Shown piece after piece: positions 18,393 to 27,882 of a stretch of DNA of 64,000 bases. The first letter of the stretch is position 1; every line of letters begins with the position of its first letter. The translations under genes and the position numbers were made by a program. The notes beneath the pieces are model-generated. The model was not told the origin of the DNA. It saw nothing but the letters and a program-made list of their open reading frames with translations, and ran no database searches. This DNA is from Pontibacter aquaedesilientis (lineage in GTDB: Bacteria > Bacteroidota > Bacteroidia > Cytophagales > Hymenobacteraceae). Location of the stretch: contig NZ_JACXAJ010000004.1 in the NCBI RefSeq assembly GCF_014773225.1, forward strand, positions 186,001 through 250,000. Direction: 5' to 3'.

Positions 18393-19946
18393 ATGGAGAT
18401 ATCTTGGAGATCTGTATCATACACCTTGACGTTGGGCTTAATGCTTATAGCCGGGAGTGCATGCCAACGCGTAGCACAGCATAGTATAACGTATAACCTG
18501 CTGATCAGGGGAGCCTCGGTTGTGGATGGGACAGGTAAATCTTCGTTTGTGGCCAATGTGTTGCTTCTAGGGGACTCGATCGCTGTGATCAACCGGGACA
18601 CCTCGGCGACCTATTCTGCCAAGAGAACGATCGATGCTAAAGGCCTATACCTGACTCCAGGCTTTATAGATACACACGCGCACGGCGATCCGTTGGAAAC
18701 GCCGGAGTTCCGCAATTTCCTATCGATGGGGGTGACCACGATCAGCCTTGGCCAAGATGGCTTTAGCCCGGAGCGAGAAGACCTTAAGGGATGGATGGCA
18801 GAGGTATCGGAAAAAAGACCGGCAGTGAACATTGCCATTTTTGTCGGCCACAACACCCTTCGCATGCAGTCAGGTATACGCTACGATTCCATTCCATCGG
18901 AACAAGGTATGGCGACCATGGAAAAACTGCTGACCAACGCTCTGGAGGCTGGCTGCTTCGGCATGACCACCGGCCTGGAGTATAACCCCGGCTACTATTC
19001 AGACAGTGCCGAGCTGAACAGGTTGGCTAAAATCGTAGGCTCCAAGGGTGGGCTGATCATGAGCCATATGCGAAACGAGGATGATAATAAAGTAGAACAA
19101 TCCATTCGGGAACTGCTTGCGCAGGGCAAATACTGCCCCGTGCATATCTCTCACCTCAAAGTGGTTTATGGCAAAGGAGAAAACCGGGCGAAGGAGATAC
19201 TCGCCTTGCTCGACAGCGCCAGAACGCAAGGTATAGAGGTAACAGCAGACATTTATCCGTACACCGCCAGCTACACAGGTATAGCCATCCTGTTTCCGGA
19301 CTGGGCCAAAAAACCATACGATTACCAAGAGGTATTAAAATCCAGACGAGCTGAGCTAGCCACCTTCCTCAAAAATAAAATCATCCAGCGAAACGGTCCT
19401 GAGGCGACTCTCATAGGTTCTGGCCCCCATAAAGGCAAAACACTCGGGCAGGTGGCAAAGGACCTGAACAAACCATTTGAACTAGCCCTCATGGAAGATA
19501 TCGGGCCTTATGGTGCTGATGGTGCCTATTTTATTATGGATGAGGCCCTACAGGAGACTTTTTTGAAGAACGACCATGTGATGGTTTGTACAGATGGCAG
19601 CCCCACCATGCGCCACCCCAGAAGCTATGGTACCTTCGCCCGAATAATCGAGACCTATGTGATGGGAAAAAGCTTAATCTCGTTTGAAGAAGCCATACAC
19701 AAGATGACTGGTCTGCCTGCCCGCACGATCGGGCTGCCTGACCGTGGGCTTATTCAGGTAGGTCACAAGGCAGATCTTCTTCTTTTCAGACCCGAAAAGG
19801 TTAAGGAGAAGGCTACTTATGAAAACCCCCATCAGGAAGCCACAGGGTTTGATTATATCCTCGTAAATGGGAAGGTTGTGGCAGAGCAACAACAGGAGAT
19901 ATTTAACAGAGCCGGTAGAGTTTTGAAGAAGAAGCAGATCAATTGA
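18393..19946 (+). CDS. Amidohydrolase, D-aminoacylase (N-acyl-D-amino-acid deacylase) type
   Basis: This metal-dependent amidohydrolase of about 517 residues starts with a short lipoprotein-like signal ending IAGSAC. The metal motif is FIDTHAHGD near residue 94, and later metal or substrate residues are in GLEYNPG, SHMRNE, HISHLK and MVCTDGSP. The closing KADLLLFRPEKVKEKATY with a DYILVNGKVV strand is typical of the D-aminoacylase branch, which frees D-amino acids from N-acylated forms. I use the ATG at 18393 because the upstream TTG would put charged residues before the signal. A promoter-like TTG-N19-TATCTTTA (18360-18389) sits right at this start, which leaves it uncertain. Confidence 0.82.
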   Translation: MEISWRSVSYTLTLGLMLIAGSACQRVAQHSITYNLLIRGASVVDGTGKSSFVANVLLLGDSIAVINRDTSATYSAKRTIDAKGLYLTPGFIDTHAHGDPLETPEFRNFLSMGVTTISLGQDGFSPEREDLKGWMAEVSEKRPAVNIAIFVGHNTLRMQSGIRYDSIPSEQGMATMEKLLTNALEAGCFGMTTGLEYNPGYYSDSAELNRLAKIVGSKGGLIMSHMRNEDDNKVEQSIRELLAQGKYCPVHISHLKVVYGKGENRAKEILALLDSARTQGIEVTADIYPYTASYTGIAILFPDWAKKPYDYQEVLKSRRAELATFLKNKIIQRNGPEATLIGSGPHKGKTLGQVAKDLNKPFELALMEDIGPYGADGAYFIMDEALQETFLKNDHVMVCTDGSPTMRHPRSYGTFARIIETYVMGKSLISFEEAIHKMTGLPARTIGLPDRGLIQVGHKADLLLFRPEKVKEKATYENPHQEATGFDYILVNGKVVAEQQQEIFNRAGRVLKKKQIN

Positions 19947-20466
19947 CATTCATCAATTAAAATTTCATTTCATCCATTGAGCGCCTTGTAGGTTATTGCC
20001 TGGAGCAACGGTACTTTAATGTATAAGATCTAATCCTTATAAAAGGAAGCAGTAATTGTTTATTATACCTCTCATAACGTAGCCTTGTCCAACACCCACA
20101 GGTATAAATTGGCTTACAATGTCTACCCGCCCATTTCTTAGGCTGGCTTTTTTTCATTTCAATTGCCCCACTAATCCTTTGCGTCCTATCATTTCTGATT
20201 GCAAATAAGCAGTTACTCATCAGGAATAACTATACCCATATCACTATATCATAAAATTAAATATTAGTCAGAATTAATATAATATCCATTAGAATTTATA
20301 TTCAATTTAAGACTTATCGATAAAAAGGTGCAAAAAAATCTTTTAAAAGTAACTTAGGCTACCAAGCCCTCGTATTGTAACCAAACACTATTTTGTTTAA
20401 TTTTTCCAATCAGGCACAAGATAACTTAATAGAATACTTAATTCATAACCCTTACCCTTGGTCTAT
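19947..20466. other. Spacer before the exopolysaccharide operon
   Basis: This 520-bp AT-rich stretch contains two AGGTATA/TATACCT motifs (20065 and 20099) but no gene I can support. A 75-codon minus-strand frame at 19993-20220 has no protein-like composition. The promoter of the exopolysaccharide operon should lie in the last 150 bases; TATTTTGTTTAATT near 20390 is a possible upstream element, but spacing to a -7 box is not convincing. Confidence 0.5.
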
Positions 20467-21267
20467 ATGAATATGAAACCCTTACCAGTAGCCTTTATGC
20501 TTGTTTTAGTTATTTCCCAAGCTGTACTATTTTCTTGCACAGGTACTAAAAACGCTGTCTACTTCAACAATATTCAAAGCACCGAAATTAAGGGCAGTTT
20601 AGAAAATTTGGAGCCGGTAATTCAGACCAACGATTTATTGAGCATCTATGTGAATAGCATGAACCCGTCTGCATCCGAACTTTTCAATGTATCCAACCCC
20701 AGCAATTCCAGAATCTCTAATGCAGCCGCAACCAGTACAGTATCTCCGGTGATTGGATACCTGGTCGATCAGGACGGCTTTGTTCAGCTGCCGTTTTTAG
20801 GGAAGGTACAGGCTGCCGGCCTTACAAAAAAAGAATTCCAGGAGCATGTCAGGCGTGAATTAGTTAATAAAAAGCTACTCATCGATCCCATTGTGGATGT
20901 GCGATACCTGAACTACAAGGTTTCAATTTTGGGCGAAGTCGCACGCCCTTCTGTCCTGACTATTCCCAGCGAGAAAGTAACATTGCTGGAAGCGCTGGGC
21001 TTGGCGGGCGACTTAACCATTTACGCCAGCCGTAACAACATCCTGCTGATCAGGGAGGAAGAAGGAAAAAAGAAGCTGGTTCGAATTGATTTGACCTCCG
21101 ATGAGATATTCACTTCGCCCTATTATTACTTAAAATCAAACGACATCATTTATGTCGAGCCTAATAACACCAAAATCCAAAGTGTAAGTCCCGCCAGGCA
21201 ATGGCTACCCGTTGTTTTTAGTGGGTTGACAGTCATTGTCATTGCAATTGACCGGTTAACAAGATAG
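20467..21267 (+). CDS. Polysaccharide export outer-membrane lipoprotein (Wza/OPX family)
   Basis: This protein of about 266 residues is a lipoprotein (VLFSCTGTKNAVYF) with the Poly_export domain, marked by IQTNDLLSIYVNSMNPSA and VDQDGFVQLPFLGKVQAAGL, followed by an SLBB domain (VSILGEVARPSVLTIPSEKV). A C-terminal hydrophobic helix (WLPVVFSGLTVIVIAI) may cross the outer membrane. OPX proteins form the exit channel for capsule or exopolysaccharide together with the Wzc-like protein encoded 24 bp downstream. The start is ATG at 20467 or 20473; an in-frame TTG at 20458 is less likely. Confidence 0.88.
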   Translation: MNMKPLPVAFMLVLVISQAVLFSCTGTKNAVYFNNIQSTEIKGSLENLEPVIQTNDLLSIYVNSMNPSASELFNVSNPSNSRISNAAATSTVSPVIGYLVDQDGFVQLPFLGKVQAAGLTKKEFQEHVRRELVNKKLLIDPIVDVRYLNYKVSILGEVARPSVLTIPSEKVTLLEALGLAGDLTIYASRNNILLIREEEGKKKLVRIDLTSDEIFTSPYYYLKSNDIIYVEPNNTKIQSVSPARQWLPVVFSGLTVIVIAIDRLTR

Positions 21268-21290
21268 ATTATAACATTCCATCAATTCTT

Positions 21291-23615
21291 ATGAGTCATA
21301 ATACAACTAGCTCTGAAGACAGCTTTATTTCATCTATAATGCATAAATATTTGCCTTACTGGCCCTTATTTATTGTGTTGCTGCTACTCTCCTTGATGGG
21401 AGGATGGGCCTACCTAACCTATTATGCTACTCCTCAATACGAAGTGACTGCTTCGCTCATGATTAAGGATGAGGAAAAAGGAGTAAGTGGTTCCAAGATA
21501 ACCGAATCGATCGATGCCTTCACAGCAAATAAAACCATAGAAAACGAAATCAGTGTACTGCAATCGCGGGCATTAATGCTCAATGTAGTCAAAGCACTGA
21601 AACTGTACGCTCCCCTCCATGAAGAAGGAAAGTTTAAGTCTGTATCAGCGTATACTTCCTCACCTGTAATAGTGGAAATCAAAAATCCGGATAAAATCAC
21701 AGATGTTCCTAAAATAAGCTTCGTCTATGATGAAACCAGAAAGGTCGTCATTATAGGTCCCGATGATTATCCGCTTGACAAATGGACTTCATCCCCCTAT
21801 GGAAAGATAAGATTCTCTGCAAACCCGAACAAAGAGAGAGAGGCTGTTTACCCTCTGTCTTTCTCCTTGCTAAATCCCACTACCGTAGCAAATGGCCTGT
21901 TAGCCAGAGTAAGGATACAAGCCTCCAGCAAATTCTCCTCTGTTGTTAACATGAACGTGAAAGATTCTGTACCCCAAAGAGGTGAAGACATCCTAAATGA
22001 AATTATCAGTGCCTACAGGCAAATAGCTGTCAGCGAGCGAAACAGGCTAGCAGCAAACACGCTTGAGTTTGTGGAAGAGCGAATAAAATCCGTAGTGGAT
22101 GAGTTGAACGCTTTGGAAAACGAAGTGGTGGAGTTCAGATCCACAAAGGGTGGCGTAAACCTAAGCGAACAAGGGCGGCTATACCTGGAGAACGTAAGGG
22201 ACAATGACCGTAAAGTGTCTGAGATCACCACTCAGTTAGCTGTTTTAGACAAGGTAGAAGCCTATGTTACTTCCAAAAATAATGCGGCGAGCTTTGTTCC
22301 ATCCACGCTAGGTATAAACGACCAGGCGCTCACTCACCTGCTGCAAAACCTGTATGATTCAGAGATTGAATACCAAAAGCTAAAGCACACCACTGCCCAG
22401 AATAATCCTGTGCTCATCTCGGTCATCAATGAGATCGAAAACATCAGGCCCAGAATATTAGAAAATATCCGGAACCAGAAAACCAACCTACTGGCCAGTC
22501 GAGCGAACCTGACCGCTACCAACAATACCTATAATTCAGTCTTGCAATCCATCCCAGAGAAGGAAAGGGAGCTGATGGAACTTAACAGGCAACAAACTGT
22601 GAAAAACAATGCCTATAACTTTCTCCTGCAAAAGCGTGAGGAAACGGTGCTTTCCTACGCCCCTACTGTAGAAGAGAGCAAAGTCATTGACATGGCGGGC
22701 TCTTCGTCCGATCCGATCAGCCCTCAGCCCATGTACATTTACCTTTTGGCTATTATGGGGGCATTTGGCGTCGGCATTGCGTTTGTGGCAGGCAAGGAAC
22801 TGCTTAACAGCAAACTTTTATTCAGGGCTGAAATTAGCGAATACACCAACGCTCCTATTGTAGCAGAACTCACTTATATCAAGCCACAGGAAACGGGCAC
22901 ATTTCATATTCCAACAGAGGCCACCGTTATCGAGCAATTCAGGCAGTTGAGGGCGACCCTAGGCTTGTATGGTCGCACCTTCACCAAGAAGAAGATTTTG
23001 GTTACATCCAGCATTCCGGGTGAGGGGAAAAGTTACGTCAGCTCTAACCTGGCCTGGAGCCTTGCATCTTCTGGAAAGAAAGTCGCTTTGCTTGATTTCG
23101 ATCTTCGAAACCCCAACACATCCTCACAGTTTGGTCTCTACAAGCAGGAAGGGATCATTGAGTACCTGAACACGGACGCACCGCTCGAAAACATAATAAA
23201 GGACACCGAATTTGGCAACCTCAGCATCTTGCCTGCCGGCAACGATATTGGGGATCATACTGAGCTACTGCTCAACGGCAAATTAGAATACCTATTCGCT
23301 TACTTGGAGGAGACTTTTGATTACTTGATCATAGACACCCCTCCCATCGATTTGGTTTCGGACGCTTATCTGTTATCAGAATACTCCGATATCTCCTTGC
23401 TTGTGATGAGACACGCCTATACGCCTAAGAGTCTGGTGCAACGATTACGAACAGACAATAAAATTCAATCACTGAACAATGCTGCCATCATCTTCAATGC
23501 TGTCAAACCCAGGGGTTTTGTTAATGGACGCTATGGATACGGCTATGGCTATGGCTATGAGTATAAATACACGGATAAGGCATATCGAAAAGGCGGTGCG
23601 ACTGCCAAGGCGTAA
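21291..23615 (+). CDS. Wzc-like polysaccharide co-polymerase with bacterial tyrosine kinase domain
   Basis: The 774-residue inner-membrane protein has TM1 at about residues 20-42, a Wzz domain, a long periplasmic coiled coil (about 240-460), TM2 at about 480-500 and a cytoplasmic BY-kinase. Kinase motifs are Walker A SSIPGEGKSYVSSNLA (near residue 575), Walker A' ALLDFDLRNP and Walker B YLIIDTPP. The tail has a tyrosine cluster, GYGYGYGYEYKY, the site of autophosphorylation in this family. Cycles of tyrosine phosphorylation control chain length and export through the OPX partner just upstream. Length and order are normal for the large fused type. Confidence 0.92.
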   Translation: MSHNTTSSEDSFISSIMHKYLPYWPLFIVLLLLSLMGGWAYLTYYATPQYEVTASLMIKDEEKGVSGSKITESIDAFTANKTIENEISVLQSRALMLNVVKALKLYAPLHEEGKFKSVSAYTSSPVIVEIKNPDKITDVPKISFVYDETRKVVIIGPDDYPLDKWTSSPYGKIRFSANPNKEREAVYPLSFSLLNPTTVANGLLARVRIQASSKFSSVVNMNVKDSVPQRGEDILNEIISAYRQIAVSERNRLAANTLEFVEERIKSVVDELNALENEVVEFRSTKGGVNLSEQGRLYLENVRDNDRKVSEITTQLAVLDKVEAYVTSKNNAASFVPSTLGINDQALTHLLQNLYDSEIEYQKLKHTTAQNNPVLISVINEIENIRPRILENIRNQKTNLLASRANLTATNNTYNSVLQSIPEKERELMELNRQQTVKNNAYNFLLQKREETVLSYAPTVEESKVIDMAGSSSDPISPQPMYIYLLAIMGAFGVGIAFVAGKELLNSKLLFRAEISEYTNAPIVAELTYIKPQETGTFHIPTEATVIEQFRQLRATLGLYGRTFTKKKILVTSSIPGEGKSYVSSNLAWSLASSGKKVALLDFDLRNPNTSSQFGLYKQEGIIEYLNTDAPLENIIKDTEFGNLSILPAGNDIGDHTELLLNGKLEYLFAYLEETFDYLIIDTPPIDLVSDAYLLSEYSDISLLVMRHAYTPKSLVQRLRTDNKIQSLNNAAIIFNAVKPRGFVNGRYGYGYGYGYEYKYTDKAYRKGGATAKA

Positions 23616-23692
23616 GACGCAGGCCCCTTTATGATCAACCGGCAATAATTAAGTCGATTGATTGTCTTTATTCAATTAACCAATAATTACAT

Positions 23693-24796
23693 ATGCGCAT
23701 GAAGGTTTTAGTTACAGGTACAGCAGGATTTGTAGGGTTTCATTTAGCGGAGAAACTGCTTAGCAGAGGCGATGAAGTAGTAGGCGTAGACAATATAAAT
23801 GATTATTACGACATCAGATTGAAATTGGACCGCCTGGCTGAAAGTGGTATACCGGAGGATCTGATTGACTGGAACAAGGAAGTCACCAGCTATAAGCACT
23901 CCAGGTATAGATTCATAAAAATGAACCTGGAAGATAAAAGTGCCTTGATGTCGCTTTGCCAAAAGGAAAAGTTCGATGTGATCATGCACTTAGCCGCCCA
24001 AGCAGGGGTTCGCTACTCCATCACGAATCCTGATGCCTACGCCCAGTCCAATCTCATAAGTTTTCTAAATATTTTGGAGGCCGGTCGGCACAACAAGATT
24101 AAGCACCTGGTGTATGCCAGCTCGTCGAGTGTGTATGGCTTGAACGAGACCATGCCATTTGCTGTCAAGCATAATGTAGACCACCCTGTGTCGCTGTACG
24201 CCGCCAGTAAAAAGGCAAACGAGCTTATGGCCCATACCTACAGCCACCTCTACAGAATTCCCACATCCGGATTGCGCTTTTTCACGGTTTATGGTCCGTG
24301 GGGGCGACCTGACATGGCATACTTCCTGTTTGCAGAAGCCATCTCCAATAAAAAACCTATCTCGGTTTTCAATCACGGCAAAATGAAAAGGGACTTCACC
24401 TATATCGATGATATTGTGAATGGCATTGTCAATGTAATGGATAAGCCGGCTGAGCCGTGTGCAGGGTGGAACAGCAAAAACCCGGATCCTTCTCGCTCAA
24501 CCGCCCCATACTGTATCTACAACATCGGCAACAACACACCGGTAAGTCTAATGAGCTTTATCCACGAAATTGAGAAGTGCCTAGGACAAAAAGCTATTCT
24601 GGAAATGAAAGACATGCAACCTGGGGATGTTACCGCTACTTGGGCCAATGTGGACGACCTTATCAATAATTTCAATTATAGACCCAATACTACTATTCAA
24701 TTCGGCCTGAGAAGCTTTATCGATTGGTATAAGAGTTATTATTCGATGAGGGGTATGATGGAAACCGGTATGGAACAACATCGGTACAGCGCCTAG
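23693..24796 (+). CDS. NAD-dependent epimerase, UDP-glucuronate 4-epimerase type
   Basis: This 367-residue extended SDR has the Rossmann motif VTGTAGFVGFHLAEKLL and the GVDNINDYYD segment that marks UDP-glucuronate 4-epimerases. The catalytic Tyr169 and Lys173 are in LYAASKK, and the Ser triad SSSSVYG precedes them. The reaction is interconversion of UDP-glucuronate and UDP-galacturonate, feeding uronic acid into the polymer. It follows the Wzc gene by 77 bp in the same orientation. Two Met codons (23693 and 23699) could start it. Uronic acid in the product would fit the polysaccharide lyases encoded at 49-54 kb. The exact sugar is inferred from family resemblance. Confidence 0.85.
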   Translation: MRMKVLVTGTAGFVGFHLAEKLLSRGDEVVGVDNINDYYDIRLKLDRLAESGIPEDLIDWNKEVTSYKHSRYRFIKMNLEDKSALMSLCQKEKFDVIMHLAAQAGVRYSITNPDAYAQSNLISFLNILEAGRHNKIKHLVYASSSSVYGLNETMPFAVKHNVDHPVSLYAASKKANELMAHTYSHLYRIPTSGLRFFTVYGPWGRPDMAYFLFAEAISNKKPISVFNHGKMKRDFTYIDDIVNGIVNVMDKPAEPCAGWNSKNPDPSRSTAPYCIYNIGNNTPVSLMSFIHEIEKCLGQKAILEMKDMQPGDVTATWANVDDLINNFNYRPNTTIQFGLRSFIDWYKSYYSMRGMMETGMEQHRYSA

Positions 24797-24938
24797 TCAT
24801 CGCACCATCCGTGAACTGCCCGTTTTGGTCTTCTCGATCAGGCTTCTTTTGTGTTTTCTAGGTTTCGTGTCAGTTTACGGTAACATCACAGAGGAAGAAC
24901 ATTCCCATTATCTACGAATAAATTAAGCCTACATACCC

Positions 24939-26492
24939 TTGAGCGAAAACGTAGTCAAAATACCGACCGCCCCTAAGCAGGAAAACTTAAAGCAACGCGC
25001 CTACCTCAATTCTATTACCAGTATAATAGACTACGCAGGAGCGCAAATCACCGGTTTTATAGTGAGCCCCTTCATTGTCAATGGCTTGGGAAGCTCTATG
25101 TACGGTATCTGGCAAATGCTTAGCCAAATGACAGGCTACGCAGGTATGGCAGACACCAGAGCAACTCAGGTTCTGAAGTGGTCCATAGCCAACAAAAGGG
25201 ATGTCGCCAGCGACGAAGAGCTAAAAAGTGATGTTACCACGGCACTGGTTGTCACGGTGCTTATTTTACCACTCGTACTGATAGTTGGCGGTATCATTGT
25301 CTGGTACGCCCCATTCATCACACAGGCTGACCCGGCCCATTACGATTTGATACGGATTGCCTGCTCATTGTTGGTGACATCTCTGGTAATAAACAAAGTC
25401 TTCAACCTCTTTGAATCGGTGCTGCGGGGCATGAACCTTGGCTTTAAGCGGATGGGGTTCAGAGCCGGGATTGTTGCACTGGCTGGTGGGTTAAAAGTGT
25501 TCGCTATTACACAGGGCTACGGCTTAATCGGGTTATCGAGCATAGAAGTTATTACTGCCTTGATCACTGGGGCGACATTTTACTACATCGTAAAACAGAA
25601 CATTGGCTGGTTTGGCTTTGGAAGCACTAACTTAAAAAGCGTGGTTTCTTACGGCAAGTTAAGTGGGTGGTTTATGGCTTTTACCGGCTCCAAGATGTTC
25701 CTCCTAAGCAGCGACAAGATTATTCTCGGTTACCTGGTAGGGCCAGTGTTTGTTACTAAATATGCCATCACCATGTTTACATCCTATGCTTTGCAAGGCT
25801 TGATTAACGCCATTGTGAACGGCATAATTCCGGGTATTGGCAGCCTATTCGGAAAACAGGAATTTGACAAGGTGCATAAAGCCAGGCGCATCATCCTGTC
25901 CCTGAATTGGCTACTCGCATCAAGCCTGGGGTTTACTATTTTGCTCTTAAACCGATCGTTTATCAGTCTATGGGTAGGAGAAGAACACTATGCGGGCACG
26001 TTTGAGAACTTGCTCATCATATTCGTTTCCATTCAGGTGGTGTTCTTCCAAATTGACAGCATCATCATAAACGTAACCCTCGATATGAGGAAGAAGGTTT
26101 TATTCTCTTCTCTTGCCTCCATGTTAACTATTGTGCTGGCATGGTTCCTTGTCGAGAAGTACTTCATTGTAGGATTGTGCTTTAGTATTTTGGTAGGCAG
26201 GTTTGTTTTAACAATAGGCTATCCTTTGATTCTGAAAGAAAGCATGAAAGATAAATCAAGTGTATTTGTAAGACATAAAATACAACCGGTTGTCGTTTGT
26301 GCCCTGTTTTTTTTAACCGCAGCCTACTTAAGTCAATCGATCGATATCAACAGCTGGATCTACCTGATAGTGGTTGGTGCCATTTCAGTGCTTTCCACCG
26401 GACTATTGTTTTGGTTTCTGGGCCTCGTGCCTAAAAACAGAGCGGAGGCCTGGGAAGCAATTTCTGCTATTAAACTATTTAAAAAGGATTAA
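24939..26492 (+). CDS. Wzx-like polysaccharide flippase (MATE/PST superfamily)
   Basis: The 517-residue membrane protein with about 12-14 helices belongs to the polysaccharide transporter family that flips lipid-linked repeat units across the inner membrane. Helix 1 (SIIDYAGAQITGFIVSPFIV) begins about 27 residues in and is followed by NGLGSSMYGIW, a usual beginning for these proteins. The only start that keeps helix 1 whole is TTG at 24939; the next ATG lies after that helix. The last 20 residues are a charged cytoplasmic tail. It sits between the epimerase gene and the first glycosyltransferase gene. Confidence 0.85.
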   Translation: MSENVVKIPTAPKQENLKQRAYLNSITSIIDYAGAQITGFIVSPFIVNGLGSSMYGIWQMLSQMTGYAGMADTRATQVLKWSIANKRDVASDEELKSDVTTALVVTVLILPLVLIVGGIIVWYAPFITQADPAHYDLIRIACSLLVTSLVINKVFNLFESVLRGMNLGFKRMGFRAGIVALAGGLKVFAITQGYGLIGLSSIEVITALITGATFYYIVKQNIGWFGFGSTNLKSVVSYGKLSGWFMAFTGSKMFLLSSDKIILGYLVGPVFVTKYAITMFTSYALQGLINAIVNGIIPGIGSLFGKQEFDKVHKARRIILSLNWLLASSLGFTILLLNRSFISLWVGEEHYAGTFENLLIIFVSIQVVFFQIDSIIINVTLDMRKKVLFSSLASMLTIVLAWFLVEKYFIVGLCFSILVGRFVLTIGYPLILKESMKDKSSVFVRHKIQPVVVCALFFLTAAYLSQSIDINSWIYLIVVGAISVLSTGLLFWFLGLVPKNRAEAWEAISAIKLFKKD

Positions 26493-26640
26493 TCACGAAG
26501 CAAATTACCAGCTTCATGTCACGCTCCAATTATATGATTCGAAATTTTTGATCATGCATACTGGTATTGGCCATCTCAATCAGATTATTTGATACAGTTG
26601 TAGTAAATCAAAAGCTGTCTGTCTACAAAATATAATCACT

Positions 26641-27765
26641 ATGAAAAAGAATAAAATTTACGTCATACATTCTAATTCAAAAATTGAATCGCTGTATACG
26701 CTTTTTCCATTGATTATTTCAAAATACAGCTCCTTTCTAGAATTCATGCATTTGGACTCTAAAGAGGTGATGCAAATAGAGGGAGAATGTGTCATTCTGG
26801 TGCGCGCCTTCAAAGGAAATCAATCATTCAAAGATGATGTCGAAAAAAAAAGAGACTTCATCAAAAGCTTTAAAAAGAGATTTGATAGGGTGATTATGCT
26901 GGATGATGGTGCCGGCAGTGATAGTTTGCATTATGAATACATGGATTTGGTTGATCTGTACTACAAGGGCAAATTGTTAATCAATAAGGAGAATTACCTC
27001 AAACCCATGTATGGGAGTCAACTTTTTACGGATTATTATAATACAAATTTTGGTGTAACAGATGAAAAGATCAAAATAAGATCAGCGCCTTCTGACCCTA
27101 CCGTACTAAATAAACTGAGGGTATCTTGGAATCTAGGTTGTGGGGTGTATCCAATGCCGAATCAAAATATCATAAAGATTGCGAGGGGGTTTACTACATA
27201 CAATTTCCCCAAATTACTGAAGCCTTGGTACCAATTCAATTACAATAAAATGATTAATGAATTGAATAAACCCATTAATTATGCAAGCAAACTAAAATTG
27301 GTGCATGCCAGGTTCGGGTACAAAGGACTGCCTAACACCATTGCCTACCAAAGACAGCTCTTGTTAAACAAATGCAAAATAAATAAAAAAGTCATATCCG
27401 GAAAAATAAACCAAAAAGCCTATAATGCTGAGATCAAAGGTGTTGCTTCCGTTCTTAGTCCATTTGGGTGGGGAGAAGTGTGCTTTCGTGATTTCGAAGC
27501 AGTATTGAATGGTGCTTTACTTATAAAACCCAATATGGACATGTTGGAAACCTGGCCTAATATATATCTGAGTTCCAAAACTTATCTCCCCATTGATTGG
27601 AATGGCGAGAACCTGCTGGAGACGATTGAATCCGTTACCGACAGCTTGGGGACCTATTATGATATTGTAGAAACCGCTAGAGAAGAGTATAAAAATAGCT
27701 TACTGAGTATAGATGCCAAAGTTCAAAGCTTTCTACAGGAGGCATCAAAGCTGACAATATTTTAA
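26641..27765 (+). CDS. Putative glycosyltransferase (exostosin/CgeB-like C-terminal part)
   Basis: The 374-residue soluble protein is weakly related to known families. Its C-terminal third carries SPFGWGEVCFRDFEAVLNG followed by LIKPNMDMLETWPN. This pattern is shared by exostosin-like and CgeB-like GT-B glycosyltransferases, where the Glu and following residues bind the nucleotide. The N-terminal half (VILVRAFKGN, RVIMLDDGAGSD) has no motif I can name. Base composition is lower in G+C than the epimerase gene, as often in exchanged polysaccharide genes. Role in making the repeat unit is inferred mostly from context. Confidence 0.6.
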   Translation: MKKNKIYVIHSNSKIESLYTLFPLIISKYSSFLEFMHLDSKEVMQIEGECVILVRAFKGNQSFKDDVEKKRDFIKSFKKRFDRVIMLDDGAGSDSLHYEYMDLVDLYYKGKLLINKENYLKPMYGSQLFTDYYNTNFGVTDEKIKIRSAPSDPTVLNKLRVSWNLGCGVYPMPNQNIIKIARGFTTYNFPKLLKPWYQFNYNKMINELNKPINYASKLKLVHARFGYKGLPNTIAYQRQLLLNKCKINKKVISGKINQKAYNAEIKGVASVLSPFGWGEVCFRDFEAVLNGALLIKPNMDMLETWPNIYLSSKTYLPIDWNGENLLETIESVTDSLGTYYDIVETAREEYKNSLLSIDAKVQSFLQEASKLTIF

Positions 27766-27882
27766 GATCGGGTCTGCGGTCCGAAACTGCTTAGCTTTTG
27801 GACGATGTAGTTGGTTCGAAATTCAGGTAATCAACACAATTTACCCCAGGGGGATTGGATATCCATATTTAATTGAATTCTT

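Noticed and set aside
19993..20220. A 75-codon minus-strand frame in the spacer before the exopolysaccharide operon
   Set aside because: No recognisable motif, atypical composition and no neighbours on that strand.
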